From contig NZ_KB908027.1 of assembly GCF_000382305.1 (NCBI RefSeq), positions 50,079 to 114,078 on the forward strand: a DNA stretch of 64,000 nt, in the 5' to 3' direction. This DNA is from Vitreoscilla stercoraria DSM 513 (lineage in GTDB: Bacteria > Pseudomonadota > Gammaproteobacteria > Burkholderiales > Neisseriaceae). The notes under the pieces are model-generated. The model was not told where the DNA came from. It was given only the letters and a program-made list of their open reading frames with translations, and ran no database searches. The position numbers and the translations under genes are program-made. Below, in pieces: positions 16,993 through 25,742 of the stretch (its first letter is position 1; every line of letters starts with the position of its first letter).

Positions 16993-17781
16993 ATGTATTT
17001 GATTCAATCGGCTCAAAACGAGTCATTAAAACGCTTGGGCAAATTGCTCAAGCAAGCGAAAGTGCGCCGTCAATTGGGTTTGGCGGCGATGGAAGGCGTG
17101 CATGTGTTGCAAGCGTATTTGCAAACGGGCGCGTTTCCTGAACAAGTGTTTGTGTCTGAAAAACGCAGCAGCGATGCCGAGGTTGCGTCCTTATTGCGCT
17201 TGCTGCCTGCGGGTGTGGTGCATGTGGTGACAGGTGATGCGTTAAGCAAAATCACAAGCCTCACCGAGGCGGACGACATCATCAGCGTTGTGAAGCGTCC
17301 TGTAAACGATGTGTTGCCAATTTCTGGCAATGGCATGTTGTTAGAAGACGTACAAGACCCAGGCAACATTGGCACCATCATTCGCAGCGCAGCGGCAGTG
17401 GGTTTGGATTGGCTCGTGTTAAGCCAAGGCTGTGCCGATGCTTGGTCGCCCAAAGTTTTGCGCGCTGCGATGGGTGGGCATTTTACGCTGCCCATTTACA
17501 CCGATGTCGATGCTATTGATTGGACGCAAAACTTTACAGGACGCTTGTGGATGACAGCTTTGAAGCAAGAGAGCGACAGCGTGTATGATTTGGATTTGTG
17601 TGAAGATGGCGTGTGGGTGATGGGCAACGAAGGCGCGGGTATTAGCACTGGGCTTTTGCAATATTGTGCAAAGAGTGTTCACATTCCAATGCATGCACAG
17701 ACAGAATCCTTGAATGTGGCGATGGCTGCCACTATTTGTATTTTTGAACAACAACGACAACGATTGAGAAGTAAACCATGA
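16993..17781 (+). CDS. TrmH/SpoU-family RNA 2'-O-methyltransferase
   Basis: 262 residues. An N-terminal L30e-like substrate-binding part (about 1-95) is followed by a SPOUT knot domain with the three family motifs: QDPGNIGTIIRSAAAVG, MGNEGAG and ESLNVAMA. Probably methylates rRNA or tRNA with S-adenosylmethionine; the target is not deducible. Starts 2 bases after dusC and overlaps the next gene by 4 (ATGA). Two uptake-like words are read in frame: KRPV (17295) and FTGRL (17537). Confidence 0.92.
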   Translation: MYLIQSAQNESLKRLGKLLKQAKVRRQLGLAAMEGVHVLQAYLQTGAFPEQVFVSEKRSSDAEVASLLRLLPAGVVHVVTGDALSKITSLTEADDIISVVKRPVNDVLPISGNGMLLEDVQDPGNIGTIIRSAAAVGLDWLVLSQGCADAWSPKVLRAAMGGHFTLPIYTDVDAIDWTQNFTGRLWMTALKQESDSVYDLDLCEDGVWVMGNEGAGISTGLLQYCAKSVHIPMHAQTESLNVAMAATICIFEQQRQRLRSKP

Positions 17782-18410
17782 GTGATATTTTAGCCTTACA
17801 ACAACAATTAGCCACTTTATTGCACCCGCATATTGACGGTGACACCATGCGCGTGGATGAAGTGCAAGGCTTCATGTGCGCGGTGTTGTCGGGTCCCGAT
17901 GACATTCAATTGGAAGATTGGATGCCTGAGATTTTGGGTGATGAAAATTTGTTCTCTGATGCACAAAAAGCGCAAATTTTGGAATTGATTCGTCAATTGA
18001 GCGATGCATGGGCAGCGCAATTGGAAGCGCGCGAGTTGACTTTGTTGCTTGAAGACGATGAAGACGGTGAGCTTGATTACCAAACTTGGGCGAACGCTTA
18101 TTTGTTTGCTTTGGATGTGGTCAATACCGATTGGTTTGAGGCAGCAAACGATGAAGAGTTTGAAGATGCGTTTTATCCAATGATGGTGACAGCAGGCATT
18201 TATGATGAAGAAGGCATAGACATTAGCCCAAAAGAGCGCAAAGAATCGGCTGAACAATTGGCCGCCACCGCAGAGCAATTCTTCCATTATTGGAAAGCGG
18301 TGCAAAACAAGCCACAAACGATTTTCCGTGGTGAAAAAGTCGGTCGCAATGACCCTTGTCCTTGTAACAGCGGCAAAAAATACAAAGCCTGTTGCGCTAA
18401 AGAAGTCTAA
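17778..18410 (+). CDS. UPF0149 (YgfB/YecA-like) protein with C-terminal SEC-C zinc motif
   Basis: 210 residues. The N-terminal 170 or so match the acidic helical YgfB/YecA family (RVDEVQGFMCAVLSGPD, FLDVVNTDWF-like region). The C-terminus GRNDPCPCNSGKKYKACC is a SEC-C motif, a zinc-binding tail also found on SecA and often tied to the ribosome or protein export. Starts inside the stop of the methyltransferase, so the two are likely translationally coupled. Function unknown. Confidence 0.88.
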   Translation: MSDILALQQQLATLLHPHIDGDTMRVDEVQGFMCAVLSGPDDIQLEDWMPEILGDENLFSDAQKAQILELIRQLSDAWAAQLEARELTLLLEDDEDGELDYQTWANAYLFALDVVNTDWFEAANDEEFEDAFYPMMVTAGIYDEEGIDISPKERKESAEQLAATAEQFFHYWKAVQNKPQTIFRGEKVGRNDPCPCNSGKKYKACCAKEV

Positions 18411-18413
18411 AAC

Positions 18414-18977
18414 ATGTTGCGACAAAGTTGGTGGCGTCAAAAATGGCATGCGTTGCGAGACAAAGTCCCAACGCACGATGAAATCTTTGCCAAGCGTTGG
18501 TTAAAACCTTTGGCTCCGTATTTCAACAAGCCTTATTTTTGGGTCGCCTCGCGTCGCAAAGTGGCGTTGGCTGTGGCCATTGGCTTGTTTGCAGGCATGA
18601 TGCCAGGGCCTACGCAAATGTTGATGGCATTGATTTTGGCGTATGTATTGCGTGCCAATTTGCCTATTTCTTTGGCCATGACTCTATATACCAATCCGTT
18701 GACGTATCTGCCTTTGTATTATTTGGCTTATCAATTGGGCTTTCATGTTTTGGCTGAGCCTGGACACACTTTAATGGCATTTTCGGATTGGAAAGTGGTG
18801 ATTGAAGCAGGTGGTTCGGATTTGCGCGCGGCTTTGGCTGAACAAGCCAAATATTTGATGCTAGGCGTCCCATTGTTTTCGGGAAGTCTGGCTGTGATAG
18901 GCTATGTGTTGGTACGCGGCGGTTGGCGTTGCCGTACCGTCAGTCGTTGGCGCTCTCGGCATGAGCGATTGAAATAA
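18414..18977 (+). CDS. DUF2062 membrane protein
   Basis: 187 residues. The DUF2062 pattern is clear: SRRKVALAVAIGLFAGMMPGPTQMLMAL, then TLYTNPLTYLPLYYLAY, with three or four membrane segments and basic ends. Inner-membrane protein of unknown role. Starts 3 bases after the SEC-C gene and 1 base before the next gene, so firmly inside the operon. No good Shine-Dalgarno; coupling is likely. Confidence 0.85.
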   Translation: MLRQSWWRQKWHALRDKVPTHDEIFAKRWLKPLAPYFNKPYFWVASRRKVALAVAIGLFAGMMPGPTQMLMALILAYVLRANLPISLAMTLYTNPLTYLPLYYLAYQLGFHVLAEPGHTLMAFSDWKVVIEAGGSDLRAALAEQAKYLMLGVPLFSGSLAVIGYVLVRGGWRCRTVSRWRSRHERLK

Positions 18978-18978
18978 A

Positions 18979-19515
18979 ATGAAGCGTAAATTGACCACGG
19001 GCGAAATGCAATTGGCGCGTTGGATGTTTCAGGACGCTGTTGATTATGCCTCTGTGCGTTTGGTCTTTGGTGCTTGGTGGCAAACTTTCAGCCGTGCAGC
19101 CGTGGCACCCAATGGTTGTATTTACTTTCCCAAATCGGCGTATTGCGCCGATTTTTCACAAGCACCCGTGCATTTGAAAATATGGTTCATGCATGAAATG
19201 ACGCATGTGTGGCAATACCAACGTGGGTTTTCGGTTTTATTGTCAGGTGTTTGTTTGTTTGGCCAAGCGGGATATGTTCATGCCCGTGCTTACCGTTATT
19301 GGCAAGAAGGGCAAGATTTGCCTGCGTTTGCCCAATTGAATATGGAGCAACAAGCGGAAGTCGTTGCTCATTATTTTGCGGCTACATATTTACAGGTCGA
19401 TGCTTTACAAAAACGGCTGCCACAATTAACTCGATGTGTGCAGCCGTTTTTACGCCATCCTTATCATTTAAGTTTGTTGCCACAACACAGTCGTTGTGGC
19501 GTGCACAAAGTTTAA
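18979..19515 (+). CDS. Putative zincin-like protein with HEMTH motif
   Basis: 178 residues. The stretch KIWFMHEMTHVWQYQRG is an HExxH metalloprotease-like signature, and a Glu-rich helix LNMEQQAEVVAHYFAA downstream could supply a third metal ligand, as in gluzincin-type zincins. I do not recognise a named family with certainty; similar short proteins appear in Neisseria annotations without a role. No signal peptide, so probably cytosolic. Its stop overlaps that of the convergent rodA gene by 4 bases. Last gene of the dusC operon. Confidence 0.7.
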   Translation: MKRKLTTGEMQLARWMFQDAVDYASVRLVFGAWWQTFSRAAVAPNGCIYFPKSAYCADFSQAPVHLKIWFMHEMTHVWQYQRGFSVLLSGVCLFGQAGYVHARAYRYWQEGQDLPAFAQLNMEQQAEVVAHYFAATYLQVDALQKRLPQLTRCVQPFLRHPYHLSLLPQHSRCGVHKV

Positions 19516-20633
19516 TATTTGGATTGATTGCCGCGGGTTTGATTGCTGTGAATACTCATTAACATTCCAAGCATAATCATCACCGATAAAGTTGCCGTAC
19601 CGCCATAGCTGACCAAAGGCAAAGGCACGCCCACCACAGGCAAAATGCCGCTGACCATGCCAATATTCACGAACGCATAACAAAACACTGTCATCGTGAA
19701 AGCTCCTGCCACAGTACGTTCATACAAAGTGCGCGAATTGGCACTGATAATCAAACCACGAACGACAATAAACACATACACTGCGACTAATAAAATATTG
19801 CCTATCAAACCAAATTCTTCGGCATAAACGGCAAAAATAAAGTCGGTTGTGGACTCAGGAATATAGTCTAAATGGGTTTGTGTGCCATTGAGCCATCCTT
19901 TGCCCCACACGCCGCCTGAACCAATGGCAATCATGGATTGGATGATGTGATAGCCTGCGCCCAAAGGGTCTGCTGCGGGATTAAACAACGTTCTGACTCG
20001 AACACGTTGGTATTCGTGCATGCCATATTCCCACATCAACGGCATGGATAAGACTGCTAAAACAATGGTGACAAAAACCACGCGCCAAGACAAGCCAGCA
20101 AAAAACATCACAAAAATACCAGATGCGCCAATCAATACGGCTGTACCCAAATCAGGTTGGTCTAAAATCAAACCTACAGGCAGACCAATAATGCCCAAAG
20201 CACCTAAATAATGGTACCAACGCAATTCGGTATCATAGCGTTGAAAATAAGCTGCCACCATCATGGGTAAACCAATTTTCATGATTTCAGAAGGTTGAAT
20301 GCGCAAGGGACCGATGTCCAACCAGCGCTTGGCACCGTTGACGCTGACACCAAAAAACTCTACGCCCAATAATAAAATGACGCCACCAATATACGCTGGC
20401 AAAGCCAAGCTCGCGAGCATTTGCGGTTTGATACGCGATAAGCCCCACAACAGCATGAAGCCTAGGAAAGTATGTAGGGTTTTTTTCTCTAATTGGAAAA
20501 ATTGGCCACCGTCAGCAGAATAGAGCAAAAACAAGCTCATGATGTAAATGATTAAGATAGACAGTAATAACCATCGATCCATAGGTGCGATAAAAATATC
20601 GTATAAGCGTTTGAGTGGGTGATTGGAAGTCAT
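19512..20633 (-). CDS. rodA: Rod-shape peptidoglycan glycosyltransferase RodA
   Basis: SEDS-family polymerase that makes glycan strands for side-wall growth with PBP2. 373 residues, about ten membrane segments. Visible: VNGAKRWLDIGPLRIQPSE, DQPDLGTA with the catalytic Asp, GAGYHIIQS, IPESTTDFIFAVYAEEFG, and VGVPLPLVSYGGTA. Overlaps mrdA by 4 bases and is the last gene of mreB-mreC-mreD-mrdA-rodA. Confidence 0.96.
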   Translation of the reverse strand: MTSNHPLKRLYDIFIAPMDRWLLLSILIIYIMSLFLLYSADGGQFFQLEKKTLHTFLGFMLLWGLSRIKPQMLASLALPAYIGGVILLLGVEFFGVSVNGAKRWLDIGPLRIQPSEIMKIGLPMMVAAYFQRYDTELRWYHYLGALGIIGLPVGLILDQPDLGTAVLIGASGIFVMFFAGLSWRVVFVTIVLAVLSMPLMWEYGMHEYQRVRVRTLFNPAADPLGAGYHIIQSMIAIGSGGVWGKGWLNGTQTHLDYIPESTTDFIFAVYAEEFGLIGNILLVAVYVFIVVRGLIISANSRTLYERTVAGAFTMTVFCYAFVNIGMVSGILPVVGVPLPLVSYGGTATLSVMIMLGMLMSIHSNQTRGNQSKY

Positions 20634-22684
20634 GGGGTCACACCTGATGCTGCACGAGGTATTTTTTGTGCAGATTGGAAAGCGGCCTGTAAAGAAGTTT
20701 GCGCGTGGGTGGTTTTATTGTCTTTACTGTTGCTGGAAATTAAGGTTTCGTCTGCCAAGACAGTATTGGCTTGTGGTATGCGCAAATCATCGCTAGAACC
20801 TTTGTTGCCTAAAACTTTCAATAAGTAAAAATCAGAAAGCTGGCGAGCAATCGGAGCGGCAGTGGCACCCCAACCACCATTTTCTAAAATCACGGCAATG
20901 GCAATTTTAGGATTTTCCACAGGTGCAAAGGCAATAAACCAAGCGTGGTCACGGTGACGTTCCGCCAAGGCTGCGGCATTGTATGTTGCCCCTTGTGCAA
21001 TACTTTTCACCTGTGCCGTTCCTGTTTTGCCTGCCATACTGTATTGCAAGCCTGATCCCACACGCCAAGCAGTACCACCTGGTCGCAACACGTTTTGCAT
21101 GCCTTGTTTGACATAGTTAAAATTGTTTTGTTGGTAGGGCAAAACAGCTTCAGGTTTGGGATCGACCAAAGTGATTTCACGCGTTTGATGGTTGTGTAAT
21201 TCTTTGACCACATGCGGCCTGAAAGACACACCATTATTGGCCAAAGTGGCTGTGGCATGTGCCATTTGTAAAGGAGTATAAGTGTTATAACCTTGTCCAA
21301 TACTAATAGACACCATTTCTGAAGGATGCCATTCGCGTTCTCGCGGCTTGCCTTTTTTGAAGCGTTCGGCTTTCCATTCTTTGGTAGGCAAAATGCCACG
21401 ATTTTCATTGGGCAAATCAATGCCAGTGCGCTCACCCAAGCCAAAGCGTCTTAAGTGGGGCGCTACCATATTAATACCCATTTCATAACCGATGCGGTAA
21501 AAGAAGGTATCGGATGAAACCGTAATGGCACGTTGTAAATTCATTGGGGCGTAACCGGATTTTACCGAATCGCGGTACACGTGTTTGGTGCCAGGAATAC
21601 TCCATGCACCAGGAGCGGGCACAATACTGGTTTGGGTCAACTTGCCGCTTTCTAACATGGCCATGGCCATGAAAGGTTTGAAGGTTGAGCCTGGTGGATA
21701 TAAACCTTGCGTGGTGCGATTGAGCATGGGTGTTTCCCAGTTCTCATTCAAAGCTTTCCACGACTCGGTATCAATGCCGTCAATGAACAAATTGGGGTCA
21801 AACGTTGGCTTGGATACCAAGGCCAAAATACCGCCTGTTTGTGGGTCGATGGCCACCACCGCACCACGACGGTTACCAAGCAAACGGTCAGCTTCTTGTT
21901 GTACACGAATATCCAAAGCCAAACGCAAGGTTTGCCCTGTTTGCGCTGGCATTTTGTTCAGGACGCGGACAATATTACCTGTGGCATCTTTTTCCACTTC
22001 TTGCATGCCCGGGATACCATGTAATTGAGGCTCGTAATAGGATTCCAAACCAAGTTTGCCAATATGTGTGGTACCTCGGTACAAATCTTGACGACCGTCT
22101 TCACTGAGTTTATCCAAGTCTTTGGTGCTAATACGGCCAATATAACCTAAGATATGAGCGGTGAGCTTGCCATAAGGGTATTCACGGAACGTACGAGCAT
22201 TGATTTCAACGCCCGGAAATTGATACAGCTCTGGTGCCAAAGCACTGGCTTCGTCGATAGACAGTTTCAATTTCAAAGGAATGTTTTCATAAGCACGACT
22301 TTGCGCGCGCATGCGGCGGTAACGCTTGATATCTGCGTCAGAAACCGTGACATATTTTTGTAATTGCACCACCAAATCATCGAATTTGCTTTCGATTTTG
22401 CTTGGGATGATTTCCAAAGAATAAGCAGGATAATTGCGTGCCAAAACGACGCCATTGACGTCAGTAATTTCACCTCGAATAGGTGGTGTCGGAATGACAG
22501 AAACGCGGTTGCTGGTAGCTCGTTGCACGAATTCATCGTGTTTTTCAACTTGTAAATAAGCAAAACGCACAATCAAAACCACACTTAAAATCAGCACAAC
22601 AACAAAGGAAACCAAAAGGCGCAATTGGAAGTCACGTTGGTTTCTTTGTTTGAATCTGCTTTGGTATTCACGCAAAGATTTCAT
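20630..22684 (-). CDS. mrdA: Penicillin-binding protein 2 (peptidoglycan transpeptidase)
   Basis: 684-residue bitopic inner-membrane transpeptidase partnered with RodA. One N-terminal membrane segment (LLVSFVVVLILSVVLIVRFAYL), a PBP-dimerisation region, then the transpeptidase domain with S-x-x-K in PPGSTFKPFMAM, SxN-type SSDTFFYRIG region, and KTGTAQ. Overlaps mreD and rodA by 4 bases each. Uptake-like words at 20684, 21213 and 21959. Confidence 0.96.
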   Translation of the reverse strand: MKSLREYQSRFKQRNQRDFQLRLLVSFVVVLILSVVLIVRFAYLQVEKHDEFVQRATSNRVSVIPTPPIRGEITDVNGVVLARNYPAYSLEIIPSKIESKFDDLVVQLQKYVTVSDADIKRYRRMRAQSRAYENIPLKLKLSIDEASALAPELYQFPGVEINARTFREYPYGKLTAHILGYIGRISTKDLDKLSEDGRQDLYRGTTHIGKLGLESYYEPQLHGIPGMQEVEKDATGNIVRVLNKMPAQTGQTLRLALDIRVQQEADRLLGNRRGAVVAIDPQTGGILALVSKPTFDPNLFIDGIDTESWKALNENWETPMLNRTTQGLYPPGSTFKPFMAMAMLESGKLTQTSIVPAPGAWSIPGTKHVYRDSVKSGYAPMNLQRAITVSSDTFFYRIGYEMGINMVAPHLRRFGLGERTGIDLPNENRGILPTKEWKAERFKKGKPREREWHPSEMVSISIGQGYNTYTPLQMAHATATLANNGVSFRPHVVKELHNHQTREITLVDPKPEAVLPYQQNNFNYVKQGMQNVLRPGGTAWRVGSGLQYSMAGKTGTAQVKSIAQGATYNAAALAERHRDHAWFIAFAPVENPKIAIAVILENGGWGATAAPIARQLSDFYLLKVLGNKGSSDDLRIPQANTVLADETLISSNSKDNKTTHAQTSLQAAFQSAQKIPRAASGVTP

Positions 22685-23187
22685 CGTTTATTTTGCCGCC
22701 AATGCATGATGCCAACCATCAATGTGTTAAGTAAAGGCCATAATATGGCCACCGTAATGGCAGGCGTGAAATACAACCAACCGTAAAAGATTTGGTCATA
22801 AAACAGACGCACCAATATCATAATGCCTGCGTGTAATAAGAAAAAACCACCTACGGCAATGGCTTGGAAACCATAATGGTATAGCAAGAGTTGTCGGTGT
22901 TGCTGGCTGGCTAAAAAAGCAATAATGCTGTAACTGATGGCATGTTGTCCTAAGGGTGAGCTTAAAGACAAATCCATCACCAAGCCGATACAAAAGGCGA
23001 TGCCAATATTGATGCTTTCAGGTCGGTGTAAAACCCAATAAATCAATACCAATAAGCATGCTTCAGGCAGCCAGAAAAAATACTCTCTTGGCCAAGCAAT
23101 CAAGTCAAACATAATCGCCGCAACAAATGTTGTGGTGATAAAGCGTCCTGAAACTTTATATGGATTAGAAGAGCTGTATGCGGTCAT
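22681..23187 (-). CDS. mreD: Rod-shape protein MreD
   Basis: 168-residue integral membrane protein with about five segments, no catalytic motif. Assigned by its hydropathy, by short family patterns (WPREYFFWLPEACLLVLIYW, GLVMDLSLSSPLGQHA) and by position between mreC and mrdA with 4-base overlaps on both sides. Works with MreB and MreC in the elongasome. Confidence 0.93.
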   Translation of the reverse strand: MTAYSSSNPYKVSGRFITTTFVAAIMFDLIAWPREYFFWLPEACLLVLIYWVLHRPESINIGIAFCIGLVMDLSLSSPLGQHAISYSIIAFLASQQHRQLLLYHYGFQAIAVGGFFLLHAGIMILVRLFYDQIFYGWLYFTPAITVAILWPLLNTLMVGIMHWRQNKR

Positions 23188-24107
23188 GGAGCAGGAGCAC
23201 TTTCGGTCTTAATAGGCGCAGATGCAGCAGAGACGGCGGATGCAGTCGCAACATTGGCTGATTCAGCTTCATTCAAATAAACAACCGGCTTGCTTTCTAA
23301 AATCAAAACTGAGCGCACGCTGGTCAAATTGGCCGTGGCTGCTGTGGTTGTTTTGTAGAAAGGGGTGCCGCTAGTAGGGGTAATCGAGGTAATTGTGGCT
23401 ACGGGAATGCCCGCTGGATACACATTGTCCATGCCTGATGTGACCAAAACATCGTCTTTTTGCAAATCGGCGCTGACAGGGAAGTAGCGCAATTCCAAGT
23501 CTTCTAAATTGCCATACAACAAGCTGCGTACACCCGTACGAGCGACCATAACAGGAATGACGTTTTGCGCATTGTTGAGCAAAGTCAATTCAGAATGTCG
23601 GTTACCCACAGACGTAATTTGCCCTAATAGACCTGCAGCCGTCACGACTGCTTGACCGACCTGAACACCGTGTTGGCTGCCTTTGTCCAATAAATAATGT
23701 GTCGGAAAAGGTTCTATGCCCACATGGACGATTTTGGCATCGGTGGTGGGTAAGGACAGCAAATCTTTCAGGCGCTCATTGGCAGTGATTTCATCGACAC
23801 TGTTGTTGATGCCTTTTAATTGGCTTAACTCAGTTTTCAAACGGGCATTTTCGGCATGCAAAGCTTGATTGGTTTGTACCAATTGATTTTGTTCTGCAAA
23901 ATGTTGGTTAAGGCTGTTATACCAATTGACAGGTTGGTTAGCAGCCCATTGAATGGGATAAAAAATGCTGGCCAATTGGCTGCGCATTTGCTTCACCGCA
24001 TCGACACGTTTGTCGGTGATGAGCAAGATAGAAGCCAACAACACCAAGAGCACCAACTTGGTTAGTGGGTGCAGGCGTCGTTGGTTAAATTGTAATGATT
24101 CAGACAT
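23184..24107 (-). CDS. mreC: Rod-shape protein MreC
   Basis: 307-residue bitopic protein. One membrane segment near residues 17-35 (LVLLVLLASILLIT), a coiled coil around 70-105, then a beta-rich periplasmic domain (SQHGVQVGQAVVTAAGLLGQITSVG; DVLVTSGMDNVYPAGIPV). The tail is Ala/Ser/Pro-rich (about 275-307), probably flexible. Overlaps mreD by 4 bases; separated from mreB by 46 bases that hold a tandem repeat. Confidence 0.95.
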   Translation of the reverse strand: MSESLQFNQRRLHPLTKLVLLVLLASILLITDKRVDAVKQMRSQLASIFYPIQWAANQPVNWYNSLNQHFAEQNQLVQTNQALHAENARLKTELSQLKGINNSVDEITANERLKDLLSLPTTDAKIVHVGIEPFPTHYLLDKGSQHGVQVGQAVVTAAGLLGQITSVGNRHSELTLLNNAQNVIPVMVARTGVRSLLYGNLEDLELRYFPVSADLQKDDVLVTSGMDNVYPAGIPVATITSITPTSGTPFYKTTTAATANLTSVRSVLILESKPVVYLNEAESANVATASAVSAASAPIKTESAPAP

Positions 24108-24127
24108 CTACAATGACTATATTCAAA

Positions 24128-24158
24128 AATGACGATATATTAATGACGATATATTAAG
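24128..24158. repeat. Tandem 15-bp direct repeat at the 3' end of mreB
   Basis: ATGACGATATATTA occurs twice in a row between mreC and mreB, and the second copy runs into the mreB stop codon. Possibly a slippage duplication; no function seen. Confidence 0.7.
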
Positions 24159-25194
24159 GATTGACCACAAAAATGGAATTTAATTTACCAATTTTATCTA
24201 AAGCCAAGCCAGAGCCGCGTGCCACACAAGTCAAGGGATCGTCTGCAATGTTAACAGGCAAGCCAGTTTCTTCTGCCAATAAACGGTCGATGTCGCGCAA
24301 TAAAGCACCGCCACCAGTCAAAACAGGACCACGTTCTGCAATGTCACCACCTAATTCTGGTGGGGTTTGTTCCAAAGCATTTTTCACCGCTTGTACGATT
24401 TGGTTCAAAGGTTCAGACAAAGCTTCCAAAACTTCATTAGATGTGATGGTGAATGAACGCGGAATGCCTTCAGCCAAGTTACGACCTTTGACTTCGATTT
24501 CACGCACTTCAGCACCAGGAAAAGCCGTACCGATTTCTTTTTTGATTTGTTCAGCAGTGGCTTCACCAATCAACATACCGTAGTTACGACGCACATAGTT
24601 GATGATGGCTTCATCAAATGCATCGCCGCCCACACGAATAGAGTGTGAATAAACCAAGCCACTCAAAGACACAACACCTACTTCAGTGGTGCCGCCACCA
24701 ATATCCACCACCATAGAACCTGTTGGTTCTTCAATCGGTAAGCCTGCACCAATAGCCGCAGCCATAGGCTCTTCAATCAAATTCACGCTAGAAGCACCTG
24801 CAGCTAAGGCTGAGTCGCGAATGGCTTTGCGTTCTACTTGGGTTGAACCACAAGGTACACAAATGACGATGCGAGGCGGTGCAGACAGTTTGCCGTTATT
24901 CACTTTGCGAATAAAAGCTTTCAACATGCGTTCGGTCACATTGAAGTCAGCAATCACACCGTCTTTCATTGGACGAATGGCTTGAATCGAGCCTGGTGTA
25001 CGACCCAACATTTTTTTCGCATCTGTGCCTACGGCCAATGTTTCGTCTTTGTTGGAATTTGGATTGATGTGCATGGCGACAACCGACGGCTCGTTTAAGA
25101 CGATGTCTTTGCCTTTGATGTAGATCAGAGTGTTAGCAGTGCCAAGGTCAATGGCTAAATCGTTTGAAAAAAAGCGGGTTAAAAAGCGCAACAT
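24154..25194 (-). CDS. mreB: Actin-like rod-shape protein MreB
   Basis: 346-residue actin homologue forming filaments under the inner membrane. Visible: DLGTANTLIY (phosphate 1), VCVPCGSTQVERKAI, VVDIGGGTTEVGVVSL (phosphate 2), and LTGGGALLRDIDRLL. First gene of the shape operon; the ATG at 25194 has AGGAAACTCCG just upstream. A TATACT on the minus strand near 25263-25268 may be its -10. Presence of the whole set suggests a rod or rod-derived cell. Confidence 0.97.
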   Translation of the reverse strand: MLRFLTRFFSNDLAIDLGTANTLIYIKGKDIVLNEPSVVAMHINPNSNKDETLAVGTDAKKMLGRTPGSIQAIRPMKDGVIADFNVTERMLKAFIRKVNNGKLSAPPRIVICVPCGSTQVERKAIRDSALAAGASSVNLIEEPMAAAIGAGLPIEEPTGSMVVDIGGGTTEVGVVSLSGLVYSHSIRVGGDAFDEAIINYVRRNYGMLIGEATAEQIKKEIGTAFPGAEVREIEVKGRNLAEGIPRSFTITSNEVLEALSEPLNQIVQAVKNALEQTPPELGGDIAERGPVLTGGGALLRDIDRLLAEETGLPVNIADDPLTCVARGSGLALDKIGKLNSIFVVNP

Positions 25195-25302
25195 CGGAGT
25201 TTCCTGAAAGGGTTAATTGGTCCGTGATTAATATTTAATAAGCAAGTGATTTGCTGCAATGCAGTATAGCAGGCTAAGGCTTACCCATTGGTGAAAATCG
25301 GT

Positions 25303-25308
25303 TATAAT
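25303..25308 (+). promoter_or_regulatory. Candidate -10 box for the gatC operon
   Basis: Exact TATAAT at 25303-25308, with a poor TTACCC 16 bp upstream (25281-25286), in the divergent region between mreB and gatC. About 125 bases of leader would precede gatC. Confidence 0.45.
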
Positions 25309-25433
25309 TCTCGCCTGTAACGGTAGCCTAAAACCAAAAGCGTGTATCATACCTGAGTTTATGCCGCTTGCTAAGCATCAGGCTGCCAGTTTAACGTATT
25401 ATTTAAATACTATTGAAGGTGAAGGATATTCTC

Positions 25434-25721
25434 ATGGCGTTAACCACCAGTGATGTGCAAAAAATTGCACGCTTGTCCCGCTTGCATTTAAGCGATGAAG
25501 AGTTGAATGCTGTGGAAATTCAATTGAACAATGTCTTTACCATGCTTGAGAAAATGCAAGCCATTCCTACTGAGGGTGTTGAGCCTATGCGCCATCCACA
25601 TGAAGTGGCTTTGCGCTTGCGTGACGATGTGGTAAGCGAAAGCAACCAGCGTGAACGCTACCAAGAGCATGCACCACTTGTTCAAGACGGCCTGTATTTG
25701 GTCCCTAAAGTCATTGATTAA
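25434..25721 (+). CDS. gatC: Asp-tRNA(Asn)/Glu-tRNA(Gln) amidotransferase subunit C
   Basis: 95-residue small subunit that stabilises GatA/GatB. The pattern VQKIARLSRLHLSDEEL, NNVFTMLEKMQAI, and a C-terminal LRDDVV with PLVQDGLYLVPKVID is typical. ATG 25434 has AAGGA at 25422-25426, so the earlier in-frame ATG at 25413 is rejected. First gene of gatC-gatA. Because glnS is also present (59.6 kb), the complex probably serves Asn-tRNA(Asn) formation. Confidence 0.95.
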   Translation: MALTTSDVQKIARLSRLHLSDEELNAVEIQLNNVFTMLEKMQAIPTEGVEPMRHPHEVALRLRDDVVSESNQRERYQEHAPLVQDGLYLVPKVID

Positions 25722-25742
25722 ACCGCGCAAAGAGACAGCGAC

